DNA from: Bacteroidota bacterium
Lineage (GTDB): Bacteria > Bacteroidota > Bacteroidia > AKYH767-A > 2013-40CM-41-45
Assembly: GCA_016721305.1 (NCBI GenBank)
Contig: JADKIH010000007.1
Location: 140,157 to 204,156 of the forward strand
DNA: 64,000 nt
Direction of reading: 5' to 3'
The translations under genes were made by a program, and so were the position numbers. Position 1 is the first letter of the stretch. Every line of letters begins with the position of its first letter. The notes beneath the pieces were generated by a model that saw only the letters and a program-made list of their open reading frames with translations, had not been told where the DNA came from and did not search any database. Positions 8,378 through 17,229 of the stretch are shown one piece after another.

Positions 8378-9304
8378 ATGATGAAAGTTCGGATTTTCAT
8401 TTTCGCCATCATCAGCCTCTTGGCTATCGGAGCGAATGCTCAGGAGTTAAATTGTCAAATCTCCATTATGACCCCGCAAATTCAGGCGAGCGATAAGTCT
8501 ATTTATGATAAGCTTCAGACTGACCTGCGCGATTTCATGAACAATAGAAAATGGACGAGCGATGAATTTCTCAATCAGGAGAGAATTGAATGTAGTTTTG
8601 TGATTACGATTTCCGATCGTCCATCGACAGATGAGTTCAAGGCTAATATTCAGATTCAATCACGTCGCCCTGTTTACAAAAGCTCCTACAACACGCCAAT
8701 GTTCAATCACCAGGACAATAATTTTACTTTTAAATACGTCCAGGATCAGTTGATTGAATTCGACGAATCGAATATCAGTTCAAATCTCACCGCCGTCCTT
8801 GCATATTATGCATATATCGTAATCGGCCTCGACTACGATTCGTTTTCTCCGGAAGGAGGATCGCCTTATTTTGCAAAAGCTCAGACGATCGTAAATAATG
8901 CGCAGAGCTTACCGGATATTGGATGGAGAGCATTTGAATCGACACGTAACCGATACTGGTTGGTCGAAAACTTAATGAATGTTTCTTTCAAGCCCTTGCG
9001 TAATTTCATTTACACCTACCACCGTCAGGGCTTTGATAAATTTTCCGACAATATTACTGACTCAAGAATGGCTGTTACTGAATCAATGAAAGATTTGCGC
9101 AAAGTATACCAGGATAAGCCAAATTCATTTCTGATGCAGGCTTTCTTTACTGCAAAAGTTGATGAGATTATCAATTTGTATTCACAAGCTACATCAAATG
9201 AGAAAAATGATGTAATTCAAATATTAAGTCTGGTAGATCCGGCGAACACGCTGAAATACCAGGGAATCATGACAACAACTCCTGCCGCCGGCGGCGGGAA
9301 GTAA
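8378..9304 (+). CDS. DUF4835 family periplasmic protein (PorD-like, type IX secretion)
   Basis: This 308-residue exported protein has a signal peptide ending ANAQEL. Its body is typical of the DUF4835 family: ELNCQISIMTPQIQ, then SRRPVYKSSYNTPMFNHQD, and IGLDYDSFSPEGG. Members of this family are now often called PorD and linked with type IX secretion. I give that name as established family annotation, not as something the sequence proves. The gene starts six bases after coaBC, so it is probably in the same transcript. The presence of several T9SS sorting-domain proteins in this window fits the role. Confidence 0.8.
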   Translation: MMKVRIFIFAIISLLAIGANAQELNCQISIMTPQIQASDKSIYDKLQTDLRDFMNNRKWTSDEFLNQERIECSFVITISDRPSTDEFKANIQIQSRRPVYKSSYNTPMFNHQDNNFTFKYVQDQLIEFDESNISSNLTAVLAYYAYIVIGLDYDSFSPEGGSPYFAKAQTIVNNAQSLPDIGWRAFESTRNRYWLVENLMNVSFKPLRNFIYTYHRQGFDKFSDNITDSRMAVTESMKDLRKVYQDKPNSFLMQAFFTAKVDEIINLYSQATSNEKNDVIQILSLVDPANTLKYQGIMTTTPAAGGGK

Positions 9305-9332
9305 TTACTGACCGAATAGTATAATAGAAATT

Positions 9333-10433
9333 ATGGCACTGAAGTGTGGAATTGTAGGATTGCCGAACGTAGGCAAATCAACTTTGTTTAACTGTCTTTC
9401 GAATGCAAAAGCACAAGCGGCAAACTTTCCGTTTTGTACGATTGAACCAAATGTCGGAGTTATCACTCTTCCCGACGAACGACTGAATGAACTGGAGAAA
9501 TTAGTTAAGCCGGAGCGTGTAGTTCCGACAACGACAGAAATCGTAGATATCGCCGGCCTGGTGAAAGGTGCCAGTAGAGGTGAAGGACTGGGAAATCAAT
9601 TCCTCAGTAATATTCGCGAATGCGATGCAATCATTCACGTGATCCGTTGCTTCGAAGATCCGAATGTGGTACACGTCGATGGATCGGTAAATCCGGTACG
9701 CGATAAAGGAACGATCGATACTGAATTGCAATTAAAAGATCTCGAAAGTGTAGATAAGAAAATCGGACGTACAGAGAAGCTGGCGAAAATCGGCCAGGAT
9801 AAAGAAGCAAAGAAATGCCTCGAAATTCTTCAGGTCTACAAAAACCACCTAGAGCAGGGAAAATCTGCCCGTAGTGCGCCCGTGGCTCCGGAAGATGTTC
9901 GTTTCATCGACGATATATTTTTGCTTACAGCAAAACCAATTCTGTACGTCTGCAACGTAGATGAAGGATCAGTAATTACAGGCAACAAATACGTTGATCA
10001 ACTCAAAGAAGAAATCAAAGGCGAGAATGCCGAAGTGTTGGTTATTGCCGCAGCAATCGAAGCAGAAATAACTCAGTTAGATAGCTTCGAAGATCGTGCA
10101 GCATTCCTCAGTGATCTCGGACTCGAAGAATCAGGTGTTGCTAAATTAATTAAAGCAGCTTATCGCTTATTGAATCTCTATACATATTTCACTGCCGGAG
10201 TTAAAGAAGTTCGTGCCTGGACGATAACAAAAGGCATGTTTGCACCACAGGCAGCAGCTGTTATCCATACCGATTTTGAAAAAGGCTTTATCAAGGCAGA
10301 AGTTATTAAGTACCTCGACTTCCTCCAGTTCGGCTCTGAGTCAGCTTGTCGTGATGCAGGAAAATTGAGCATCGAAGGCAAGGAATATCTTGTTGGAGAT
10401 GGCGATGTAATGCACTTCCGATTTAATGTCTAA
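9333..10433 (+). CDS. ychF: Redox-regulated ribosome-binding ATPase YchF
   Basis: This 366-residue protein has the Obg/YchF P-loop GLPNVGKST (9-17), the switch region VDIAGLVKGASRGEGLGNQFL and the NVDE nucleotide-specificity variant typical of the ATP-using YchF. It ends in a TGS-like domain with GVKEVRAWTI and GDVMHFRFNV. Length equals that of the family (about 363). YchF binds 70S ribosomes and influences the oxidative stress response. In many Bacteroidota recN follows DUF4835; here ychF does. Confidence 0.95.
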   Translation: MALKCGIVGLPNVGKSTLFNCLSNAKAQAANFPFCTIEPNVGVITLPDERLNELEKLVKPERVVPTTTEIVDIAGLVKGASRGEGLGNQFLSNIRECDAIIHVIRCFEDPNVVHVDGSVNPVRDKGTIDTELQLKDLESVDKKIGRTEKLAKIGQDKEAKKCLEILQVYKNHLEQGKSARSAPVAPEDVRFIDDIFLLTAKPILYVCNVDEGSVITGNKYVDQLKEEIKGENAEVLVIAAAIEAEITQLDSFEDRAAFLSDLGLEESGVAKLIKAAYRLLNLYTYFTAGVKEVRAWTITKGMFAPQAAAVIHTDFEKGFIKAEVIKYLDFLQFGSESACRDAGKLSIEGKEYLVGDGDVMHFRFNV

Positions 10434-10446
10434 ATAATTTTACTCA

Positions 10447-11064
10447 ATGGTTTTTATTCTGATCGCTGTTACGGTAATTGTCAGTTTTATGGCCTTCTCC
10501 AATCAGGAGTTGATGCGTAAACTGATTTTCAATCCGTACATGATTCAGACTCACAAGCAGTGGTATCGGTTTATCACGAGCGGATTTATTCATGCCGACC
10601 CGCTTCACCTTTTCGTGAATATGTTTGTGATGTATTCGTTCGGAACAGCTGTGGAGCAAAACTTTCAGTTATACTTTGAGGAGAAAGCCTACTACTATTT
10701 ATTCCTTCTGTATTTCGGAGGAATGATTACGTCCGTGCTGCCAACGTTTAAAAGAAATCAGATGAATCCCGGCTATAATGCCTTGGGAGCTTCCGGTGCC
10801 GTAGCATCTTTGTTGTTCAGCTTCATATTATTCGAGCCGATGCAAAAGATTTACATTTTCGCCTTAGTTCCAATCCCGGCTATCGTATTCGGAATATTGT
10901 ATATTGTTTATTGTCAGTATATGGACAGAAAGGGTGGCGATAACGTAAATCACAGTGCGCACTTATGGGGCTCGGTTTTCGGGTTTATCTTTACCATTCT
11001 TTTAGAGCCATCCATTTTTTCGATCTTCCTCCAAAAACTGATTTATTTCCGCAATGCCATCTAA
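10447..11064 (+). CDS. Rhomboid family intramembrane serine protease
   Basis: This 205-residue protein has about six membrane segments. The rhomboid signature is complete: the HADPLHLFVNM loop (H49 to N58), the catalytic serine in GASG (S116) and the histidine in NHSAHLWG (H172). It cleaves membrane-embedded segments of other proteins; its substrate cannot be inferred. It starts 13 bases after ychF and overlaps the following HAD phosphatase gene by 11 bases, which indicates translational coupling. Confidence 0.9.
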   Translation: MVFILIAVTVIVSFMAFSNQELMRKLIFNPYMIQTHKQWYRFITSGFIHADPLHLFVNMFVMYSFGTAVEQNFQLYFEEKAYYYLFLLYFGGMITSVLPTFKRNQMNPGYNALGASGAVASLLFSFILFEPMQKIYIFALVPIPAIVFGILYIVYCQYMDRKGGDNVNHSAHLWGSVFGFIFTILLEPSIFSIFLQKLIYFRNAI

Positions 11065-11560
11065 AACAAACAAAGCTATTTTTCTTGACCGCGATGGTGT
11101 AATCATTCGTGAGCATGGCGATTACACATGGCTTTTGGAAGATGTAAAAATGAATGACGGTATTGGCGAACAATTGGCGAAACTTCAACAAAAGGGATAT
11201 AAGCTAATCGTTATTTCCAATCAGGGTGGAATAGGCAAAGGACTTTACACAACAAAGGAAGCCGATTACATCCATTTTCACATTTCACGAATTTTATCAC
11301 TGAGCGGAGTGGTGATCGACGAGTATTACTATTGTCCGCATCACCCGAATTCCGGAAAATGCATTTGCCGCAAACCCGACTCACAATTGCTCGAAAAAGC
11401 ACTCGGACGCTTCGAGCTGAACGCAGCTGAATGTTACTTCATAGGCGACACCGATCGTGATATGGAAGCAGGAATCAAAGCAGGAGTGAAGCCGCTCAGA
11501 GTTGAACCGAATGAGAATTTGGCGAGAGTAGTTGATGGTATTCTTTCCGGTGGTCTTTGA
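11054..11560 (+). CDS. HAD-IIIA phosphatase, GmhB-like (D-glycero-D-manno-heptose 1,7-bisphosphate 7-phosphatase family)
   Basis: This 168-residue enzyme has the DxDGV nucleophile motif (D12, D14), the HAD motif II serine in VISNQGGIGKG, and a zinc loop of the pattern CPHHP ... CICRKP as in GmhB. Motif IV is seen in FIGDTDRDMEAG. GmhB dephosphorylates heptose bisphosphate for lipopolysaccharide core synthesis. Related enzymes with the same zinc loop are histidinol phosphatases, so the substrate is probable rather than certain. No other heptose pathway gene is in the window. Confidence 0.75.
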   Translation: MPSKTNKAIFLDRDGVIIREHGDYTWLLEDVKMNDGIGEQLAKLQQKGYKLIVISNQGGIGKGLYTTKEADYIHFHISRILSLSGVVIDEYYYCPHHPNSGKCICRKPDSQLLEKALGRFELNAAECYFIGDTDRDMEAGIKAGVKPLRVEPNENLARVVDGILSGGL

Positions 11561-11657
11561 ATGGTGAACGGTTAGAAAGCGATCTCTCCGAAGACTTACT
11601 AAGATTTCCAAGTTAATAATTCATGAAACTTCCTGAATCAAACGCGCGGAAACTCTC

Positions 11658-11665
11658 TACATTTG
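11658..11665 (+). promoter_or_regulatory. -7 element of the class IV aminotransferase gene
   Basis: TACATTTG lies five bases before the GTG start at 11670, so the message would be nearly leaderless. No clear TTG is seen upstream. Confidence 0.5.
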
Positions 11666-11669
11666 TCGC

Positions 11670-12527
11670 GTGCCAAATAGCTTCATCAACTTTAACGGAA
11701 ATATTATAGACGCCAATCAACCTATTTTTACAGGTGCAAATCGTGCGTTCCGCTATGGAGATGCAGTTTTTGAGACCATTCGATTAATGAATGGAGAAAT
11801 TCTTTTTTTTGAAAGACATTTGGCACGATTGACACGTTCGATGGAATTGCTTGGCATGAACATGAACGACGATCTCACCTTCCACAATTTGTATTTGAGC
11901 ATTCGTCATCTAGATCAGATCAATCATCTCAAAGGCAACGGACGAATTCGTTTGGAAGTTTATCGGAACGATGGCGGATTATACACACCACATTCCAACA
12001 ACGTTTCCTATCTGATCGAAGCAGCCGCCTTGCATCACAAACAATATCAACTGAATGAAACGGGTTTGAAGATTGAGCTCTACACAGAGATCAAGAAACC
12101 GGTTAGTCGGTTATCGAATTTAAAATCATCGAATGCACTTTATTATGTAATGGCCGGCTTGCACAAAAACAAGGCAAATTCCGGCGATTGTTTAGTGCTG
12201 AATACGGATGGCCGTATTGCAGAAGCCATCAGTTCAAATATTTTCCTGGTAAAAGATCAAAAGGTATATACGCCATCACTCGATGAGGCTTGCGTTTCCG
12301 GCGTTATGAGGGAAACTTTGATTCAGCATTTGAAGATGCAGGGCAAGGAAGTCATTGAGAAAGGAATTGAAGTAGACGACTTAATTGCTGCCGACGAAAT
12401 TTTCCTGACCGATGTAATCCATGGACTCCGTTGGGTAAGTGCTTTCAGAAACAAGCGGTACTTCAACAATTTCTCCAACCGTTTGATAAAAGAAATAAAC
12501 GAGTTATATCAAATAAAAAAGGTCTGA
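11670..12527 (+). CDS. Class IV PLP aminotransferase (aminodeoxychorismate lyase / branched-chain aminotransferase type)
   Basis: This 285-residue fold-type IV PLP enzyme has AFRYGDAVFETIR near residue 30, the Schiff-base lysine in NLKSSNALYY (K152) and the GRIAEAISSNIF cofactor-binding segment. Such proteins are aminodeoxychorismate lyases (PabC, folate pathway), D-amino acid aminotransferases or branched-chain aminotransferases. The length and DAVFETIR pattern favour a PabC-like role, but no pabA/pabB neighbours support it. The start is GTG at 11670, fixed by the -7 box just upstream. Its TGA stop codon lies inside the left arm of the terminator hairpin. Confidence 0.75.
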   Translation: MPNSFINFNGNIIDANQPIFTGANRAFRYGDAVFETIRLMNGEILFFERHLARLTRSMELLGMNMNDDLTFHNLYLSIRHLDQINHLKGNGRIRLEVYRNDGGLYTPHSNNVSYLIEAAALHHKQYQLNETGLKIELYTEIKKPVSRLSNLKSSNALYYVMAGLHKNKANSGDCLVLNTDGRIAEAISSNIFLVKDQKVYTPSLDEACVSGVMRETLIQHLKMQGKEVIEKGIEVDDLIAADEIFLTDVIHGLRWVSAFRNKRYFNNFSNRLIKEINELYQIKKV

Positions 12528-12544
12528 TTTCTCAGACCTTTTTT
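12515..12544 (+). terminator. Bidirectional terminator overlapping the aminotransferase stop codon
   Basis: A 13 bp stem (12515-12527 with 12532-12544) has a TTTC loop and A and T runs on both flanks. It serves the convergent lipoprotein gene at 12564 as well. The left arm contains the upstream gene's TGA. Confidence 0.85.
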
Positions 12545-12563
12545 ATTTATAGCAATCGATTGC

Positions 12564-13136
12564 TTATTTCTTAGTTTTAGCTTCAGGCTGAGTAGTTACA
12601 GGTTCTGCACTTGCCATATTTTGCTCAGTAGCAGTTTTGATTTCAGCGTAGCTAGTTGTCCAGCTTTGGATTTTGTTGCTCGCATCACTCATTTTTGATT
12701 GGAAATCAGCCAAACCTTTAGCAGCATCTTCAGGAGTTACTTCACCCTTAGTTACTTTGTCTTTCCACTCGCTGAATTGAGTAGTAGTAGCATCCCAAGT
12801 TGCTTTGAATGTATTCCATTCGTTTTGCATATTCTCAAGCTTCGTAACATTCTCATTTGATGACTGAACCATTGTAGCCATTTGAGTTTTCATTGCTTCG
12901 TCCTTAGAAGAAGTCATGCTGTTCATACGTTCAGCTTGTTTCGCAGCGAATTCTTTAGCTTGCGTAGTTGTTTGAGCCATTTCTGTGCTCCATGCTGTTG
13001 CTTTTTCGCCCATTGCAGTCCAGTCAGTACCAAATTGGTTGATGTCTGCTACAGTCTTAGGATCAATTTTCTTTGTGCAAGCCGAGAAGCTCAATGTTCC
13101 GGCAACCACCAATGCAAGAATTGCTTTTGTTTTCAT
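12564..13136 (-). CDS. Coiled-coil lipoprotein of unknown function
   Basis: This 190-residue protein starts with a lipoprotein signal (LSFSAC, Cys about residue 20). It is almost wholly helical: rich in Ala, Lys, Glu, Met and Trp, with few prolines, and heptad-like spacing suggesting a long coiled coil. Threonine-rich segments occur (MAQTTTQAKEF). It should sit in the periplasm, anchored to the inner or outer membrane. I do not recognise the family. It is transcribed alone, towards the shared terminator at 12515-12544. Confidence 0.7.
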   Translation of the reverse strand: MKTKAILALVVAGTLSFSACTKKIDPKTVADINQFGTDWTAMGEKATAWSTEMAQTTTQAKEFAAKQAERMNSMTSSKDEAMKTQMATMVQSSNENVTKLENMQNEWNTFKATWDATTTQFSEWKDKVTKGEVTPEDAAKGLADFQSKMSDASNKIQSWTTSYAEIKTATEQNMASAEPVTTQPEAKTKK

Positions 13137-13237
13137 GGTTTTTTCTGGTTAGTGTTTAGTGTTTATTTGGAACTAAAATTAGGAGTTCATTGGTGGCAAT
13201 TTCTAAGTAAATCAATTACTTATTGACATCAAATAGT

Positions 13238-13840
13238 TTATTTCTCCTTAGGCTCCGGGATGGCATTCCGGATGTAATCAAAAGTCGAATTCAGGGTTTT
13301 TCGCTTCGGAAAAACGCCCTGATTCGCAATACGGATATCTTCAATCGAGTAAAAAGCATTCGGATTAAGCTCTCTCACAATGTCTCGCACTTTGGCAATG
13401 TCTTTCCGCTTCACAATGGTAAAAATGATCTTCACCGGTCCTTTTGCACCGTGGCCGTCCATAATGGTTACTCCGAGATTTTCCTTCTGAAGCGCATCAA
13501 CCAAGGGCTGGTAATCGGTATGAACGATGATTCGAAGCACCTGCAAACCCAAAGCCAGACGATTGTCGATAATAAGCCCCACGTAAGTCCCCATGGCAAA
13601 GCCCCCGGCAAAACCGATATAGCAAACCGGATTATCCAGATGCTGCATAACCTGACGGATCGAAACCAGCCATATCAACACTTCGACAAATCCGATAAAA
13701 GGAACGATATTCCTGAAACCTTTAGAGATAAATACATTTCTGAGCGTACCTAGAGTAACATCCAAAGTACGGGCAATAAATATCAGCATGGGCAAAATCA
13801 CCCATTTGAAAACTTCACTTTCTAAAAACTGAGGGTTCAT
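13238..13840 (-). CDS. DUF2179 / UPF0316 family membrane protein
   Basis: This 200-residue protein has three predicted N-terminal membrane segments including IARTLDVTLGTLRNVFISKG. The cytoplasmic C-terminal DUF2179 domain (about 110-190) contains GHGAKGPVKIIFTIVKRKD and a terminal EDIRIANQGVF. The family includes UPF0316 proteins, whose function is unsettled. Its ATG overlaps the sirtuin stop codon (TAATG), so the two are probably co-translated. Confidence 0.85.
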   Translation of the reverse strand: MNPQFLESEVFKWVILPMLIFIARTLDVTLGTLRNVFISKGFRNIVPFIGFVEVLIWLVSIRQVMQHLDNPVCYIGFAGGFAMGTYVGLIIDNRLALGLQVLRIIVHTDYQPLVDALQKENLGVTIMDGHGAKGPVKIIFTIVKRKDIAKVRDIVRELNPNAFYSIEDIRIANQGVFPKRKTLNSTFDYIRNAIPEPKEK

Positions 13841-14520
13841 TACGATTTCTTCAATAACAGATCAACAATTTCCGGAACACCGGTCCCGGCCTTCTTTTGC
13901 ACAAAGGTAAAGTCGGGCAGGGTAAAGCTACCCGGGTCAATGAGATACTTTTCAGCTTCCGATGGTGCGTAATTAATAAGTCCAGCCGCCGGATAAACAT
14001 TGAGAGAAGTGCCAATCACCATTAAAATATCAGCTTGCGAAACGAGCATAGCTGCATTTTCAAGTTGAGGAACCATTTCACCAAACCATACAATGTGCGG
14101 CCTTAGCTGAGAGCCTCGTTCACAGTAATCACCCAAATTCAATTCATCGCCTTCAATCGGGTAGACCAATCGAGGGTCTATAGTGGAACGGGACTTGAGA
14201 ATTTCACCATGAAGATGCAATACCTTCGAAGAGCCGGCACGCTCATGTAAATCGTCGATATTCTGCGTAACAATTCGCACATCGTATTTCTGCTCGAGCC
14301 GAACAAGCGCAAGATGAGCTGCGTTCGGCACTGACAGTCGGACTTGCTTTCGACGTTCGTTATAAAAATTCAGTACGAGCTTTGGATCAGCCAACCATGC
14401 ATGAGGAGTCGCCACATCTTCGACACGGTAGTTCTCCCACAATCCATCACTGTCACGAAAGGTCTTTAGCCCGCTCTCAGCGCTGATACCGGCACCTGAG
14501 AGAACGATTACTTTTTTCAT
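13840..14520 (-). CDS. cobB: NAD-dependent protein deacylase, sirtuin class III (CobB-like)
   Basis: This 226-residue sirtuin has the NAD-binding GAGISAESG (9-17), TQNIDDLH (85-92), the catalytic histidine in HLHGE (H104) and HIVWFGE. Y53 and R56 (YNER) form the pair that lets SIRT5/CobB-type enzymes accept succinyl and other acidic acyl groups. The two CxxC zinc pairs seen in E. coli CobB are missing: the segment after HLHGE has a single Cys. As far as I recall, this loss is usual in Bacteroidota sirtuins, so I do not take it as inactivation. It couples to the DUF2179 gene by TAATG overlap. Confidence 0.88.
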   Translation of the reverse strand: MKKVIVLSGAGISAESGLKTFRDSDGLWENYRVEDVATPHAWLADPKLVLNFYNERRKQVRLSVPNAAHLALVRLEQKYDVRIVTQNIDDLHERAGSSKVLHLHGEILKSRSTIDPRLVYPIEGDELNLGDYCERGSQLRPHIVWFGEMVPQLENAAMLVSQADILMVIGTSLNVYPAAGLINYAPSEAEKYLIDPGSFTLPDFTFVQKKAGTGVPEIVDLLLKKS

Positions 14521-14592
14521 CGACGTAAAAATGAACTTTTCTTCCGCAGAAGAAATTCAGTTCATCGAGCTTTTATCAACAAAGAAATTCGC

Positions 14593-15558
14593 TTAAATGA
14601 GCTTCCAGTTTCCTTCGAGCTTGAGTCCATTCAAGAAGTCCTTTATCTTCATTCGGTTTCTGCCCGACAGTTGCAAATCGGTCAGATCGATATAACCACC
14701 CGGTAGATAAACACGCAGGTAAGAACGGCCATCGCTTTCCACAGTACCTGCCGGATGTGGATGCGAAGCTTCTTTCGCATCAGCGGCAAATAGTTTCACG
14801 GCAAAGCCTATACCATTGTCGTTAGTGAGCATAGCATGGGCAGCCGGATACGGACTCAATCCTCTGATGAAATTGCGAGCTTCTTCCGGATGCAGATGGA
14901 GTGATAAACGAGTGTTTTCACGATTCAGCTTAGGAGCACTTTTCAATTCTTCGCCGGCAGCTAATTGCTGCTGATGAGTTGTCTTCAATGCACCGGCTTC
15001 GATCGAACGAACGGTTTTCAAAATAAGCTCGGAGCCTTTTTGCATCAGCTTATCGTGTAAACTTCCTGCATTATCGTCGTACTCAACAGGAACTTCTTCT
15101 CTGAAAATTACATCTCCCGTATCGATTTCATGACGAAGGAAAAACGTTGTGATACCGCTAACTTTTTCACCACGAATAATTGCCCAATTAATTGGAGCAG
15201 CACCACGGTACTGCGGAAGGAGCGAAGCATGTAAGTTGAATGTCCCAAGCTTTGGCATGGCCCAAACAGCTTCCGGCAACATGCGAAAGGCAACCACAAT
15301 CTGTAAGTCAGCCTTAAGTGATTTCAGCTCTTCAATAAAAACCGGATCTTTCAAATTGGTCGGTTGTAAAACTTTCAGACCATGCTTCACCGCACAATCT
15401 TTAACCGGCGATGAAAGAATTTTCTGTCCACGTCCGGCAGGCTTATCAGGTGCAGTGACTACTGCCAAAACCGGGTATTCATTTTCGATGAGTCTTTCCA
15501 ATGCAGGCACCGCAAAATCCGGAGTCCCAAGAAAAACAATGGAGGGCTTTTTTTGCAT
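14593..15558 (-). CDS. fmt: Methionyl-tRNA formyltransferase
   Basis: This 321-residue enzyme formylates initiator Met-tRNA using 10-formyl-THF. The N-terminal Rossmann domain begins IVFLGTPDFAVPALE. The catalytic region FNLHASLLPQYRGAAPIN gives the Asn and His, and HEIDTGDVIF gives the Asp. The C-terminal OB-like domain follows (about 210-321). I place the start at ATG 15558, not the in-frame upstream codon at 15657. The family begins here, and a TACATTTG -7 box occupies 15562-15569 just upstream, which leaves essentially no leader. The frame is intact. Confidence 0.93.
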   Translation of the reverse strand: MQKKPSIVFLGTPDFAVPALERLIENEYPVLAVVTAPDKPAGRGQKILSSPVKDCAVKHGLKVLQPTNLKDPVFIEELKSLKADLQIVVAFRMLPEAVWAMPKLGTFNLHASLLPQYRGAAPINWAIIRGEKVSGITTFFLRHEIDTGDVIFREEVPVEYDDNAGSLHDKLMQKGSELILKTVRSIEAGALKTTHQQQLAAGEELKSAPKLNRENTRLSLHLHPEEARNFIRGLSPYPAAHAMLTNDNGIGFAVKLFAADAKEASHPHPAGTVESDGRSYLRVYLPGGYIDLTDLQLSGRNRMKIKDFLNGLKLEGNWKLI

Positions 15559-15561
15559 GGG

Positions 15562-15569
15562 CAAATGTA
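15562..15569 (-). promoter_or_regulatory. -7 element of fmt
   Basis: TACATTTG on the minus strand ends three bases before the fmt ATG. It rules out the longer upstream reading and implies a leaderless message. Confidence 0.6.
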
Positions 15570-15602
15570 GGATTCTTTCTTGGAACGTTTGTAAGTTGTC
15601 AG

Positions 15603-15623
15603 GTAAGTAGTAAGTAGTAAGTT
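15603..15623. repeat. Tandem 7 bp repeat, three units of GTAAGTA type
   Basis: GTAAGTA GTAAGTA GTAAGTT. It is inverted relative to the array at 15826-15852. The two bracket about 200 bp between the fmt promoter and the MATE gene in which I see no gene. Confidence 0.8.
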
Positions 15624-15825
15624 GACCAATTCTAAAGAACACTTGGGCTATCACCATACAACGAATCAGGAAATAAATACCCTAATCTATTAAGCAGATT
15701 ATCAACAAGATAAGCAGAGTCGGTTAATTAGGCGGAGTTCAAAAAAATCTCAAAATAATTTAAATCTTTGATGCCCTCACGGAGTTTTTATCTAAACTGC
15801 CCACCAGTTGCCTATGTAAAAGTCA

Positions 15826-15852
15826 ACTTACTACTTACAACTTACTACTTAC
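15826..15852. repeat. Tandem 7 bp repeat, about four units of ACTTACT type
   Basis: ACTTACT ACTTACA ACTTACT ACTTAC. On the minus strand it follows the MATE stop codon (15884-15886) by about 30 bases. The spacer between them also contains TAGTTGTAGGTAGTGGGTAG-like decayed units. Confidence 0.8.
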
Positions 15853-15883
15853 GAATTTCTACCCACTACCTACAACTAGCTGG

Positions 15884-17219
15884 CTACAGAGTCTTCAACT
15901 TCTTCCAAACCCCCGACCTCAAATAAGCATAACAAGCTGCTCCGGCGAAGAGCCAGTAAATAATTTCGGAGCCCCAAACGGATTCGACACTGCCTTTGAA
16001 AACGAAGGTGAAAAGATAAATGTAAACGAGATAGAGAAAGATTGAAACGATCTCAATGTACAAAGCCATGCGTGTGGCACCGGTACCGCTAACGGCGTTG
16101 ATGGAGACGATGGCAAACGAAAAGAAAATTAAGGCGATGTCTACTATCTGCATAGTATGCAACGAATCATGTATCAATTGTTGATCATTGGTAAAAATGC
16201 CGAGTATTTCTTCCGGAAAAAGTAGATTGATCAGAATCATCACTACAGCGACAATCATGGTCAGGCTGATGATGCGATTCAAAAGCACCATCACTTCATC
16301 TTTACGTCCCTGGCCGATAATATTGCTCACCATACTATTCGCCGAAACCGAAAATCCCCAGAATGGTGTCATGCTGATCATATAACTTCCGCGAACTACA
16401 TTCGACATGGCCAATTCGTGTGCACCGATTTTCTCGATGAAGACAAAGAAAACAAACCATGCGCCTATTGAAAGCAGATTTTGTACGATCAACGGTAACG
16501 ATAAAGTAATGATTTTCGAGACTTCCTCACGATTAAAGCTCCGGAATCTGAATAATTGAAATTCCTTGATCTCCTTTTCGAAAACAGTGAATAAAATCAA
16601 ATACAACAAAGAGATAAATTCTGCCACGGAAGAAGCCAGGCCGGCACCTTTAATTCCCATAGCGGGACTTCCCCAATGACCAAAGATGAATGCATAGCCG
16701 CAAAGAATATTTACACCGGGCCATCAGAAACGAATAATAGCCATACACTCTTGGACGGGCAATCCCAACATAAAGCGATCTGAATGCCGTTGCAAGCATC
16801 ACAAAGATGATTCCATAAGATCGATAACATAAGAAATCGCTTACTGCATCTATAAGCTCGTGACCATTTAACAGAAATGGAAGCAGAGGAGGAGCTATCC
16901 ATTTTAAAAAGACAAAAAGAAAAATAGCAAGAGCAGAAAGAATAATCAGACTCTGATCAAAGACTTCACCAATTGCCTGATGATTTTTTTCACCGGCACG
17001 ACGTGAAATGATTATCTGTGTACCAATGCCTATCGAAATCCCTATCATCGCAAACACAAAATACAACACACCGCCAAGAGCCGAAGCACCCAATTCCGTC
17101 TCGCCGATGCGACCAAGGAAAACGGTGTCGGTTACATTCACGACTGTCATGGCAAAGCTCCCGATCATTACCGGAAGCGCCATTCTGAAAATTTCGCGAT
17201 AGCTAGTGTTTACCTGCAT
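15884..17219 (-). CDS. MATE family efflux transporter, one frameshift
   Basis: Together the two pieces give about 445 residues, the usual MATE length, with about twelve membrane segments. The N-terminal half has LPVMIGSFAMTVVNVTDTVFLG and GIGTQIIISRRAGE. The C-terminal half has SLPLIVQNLLSIGAWFVFF and SGTGATRMALYIEI. MATE proteins exchange cations for drugs or metabolites across the inner membrane. The frame breaks near 16,720: the upstream frame runs into RCKYSLR while VNILCGYAFIFGHWGSPAM continues in the next frame. One indel restores the gene. Its start is 10 bp after the rlmI-like gene's stop. Confidence 0.85.
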
Positions 17220-17229
17220 CTGGAATCTC

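Noticed and set aside
13223..13753. 176-codon plus-strand frame
   Set aside because: Antisense shadow of the DUF2179 gene, whose protein family is clear.
15559..15657. Longer fmt with 33 extra residues
   Set aside because: The extension contains the -7 box and does not match the family.
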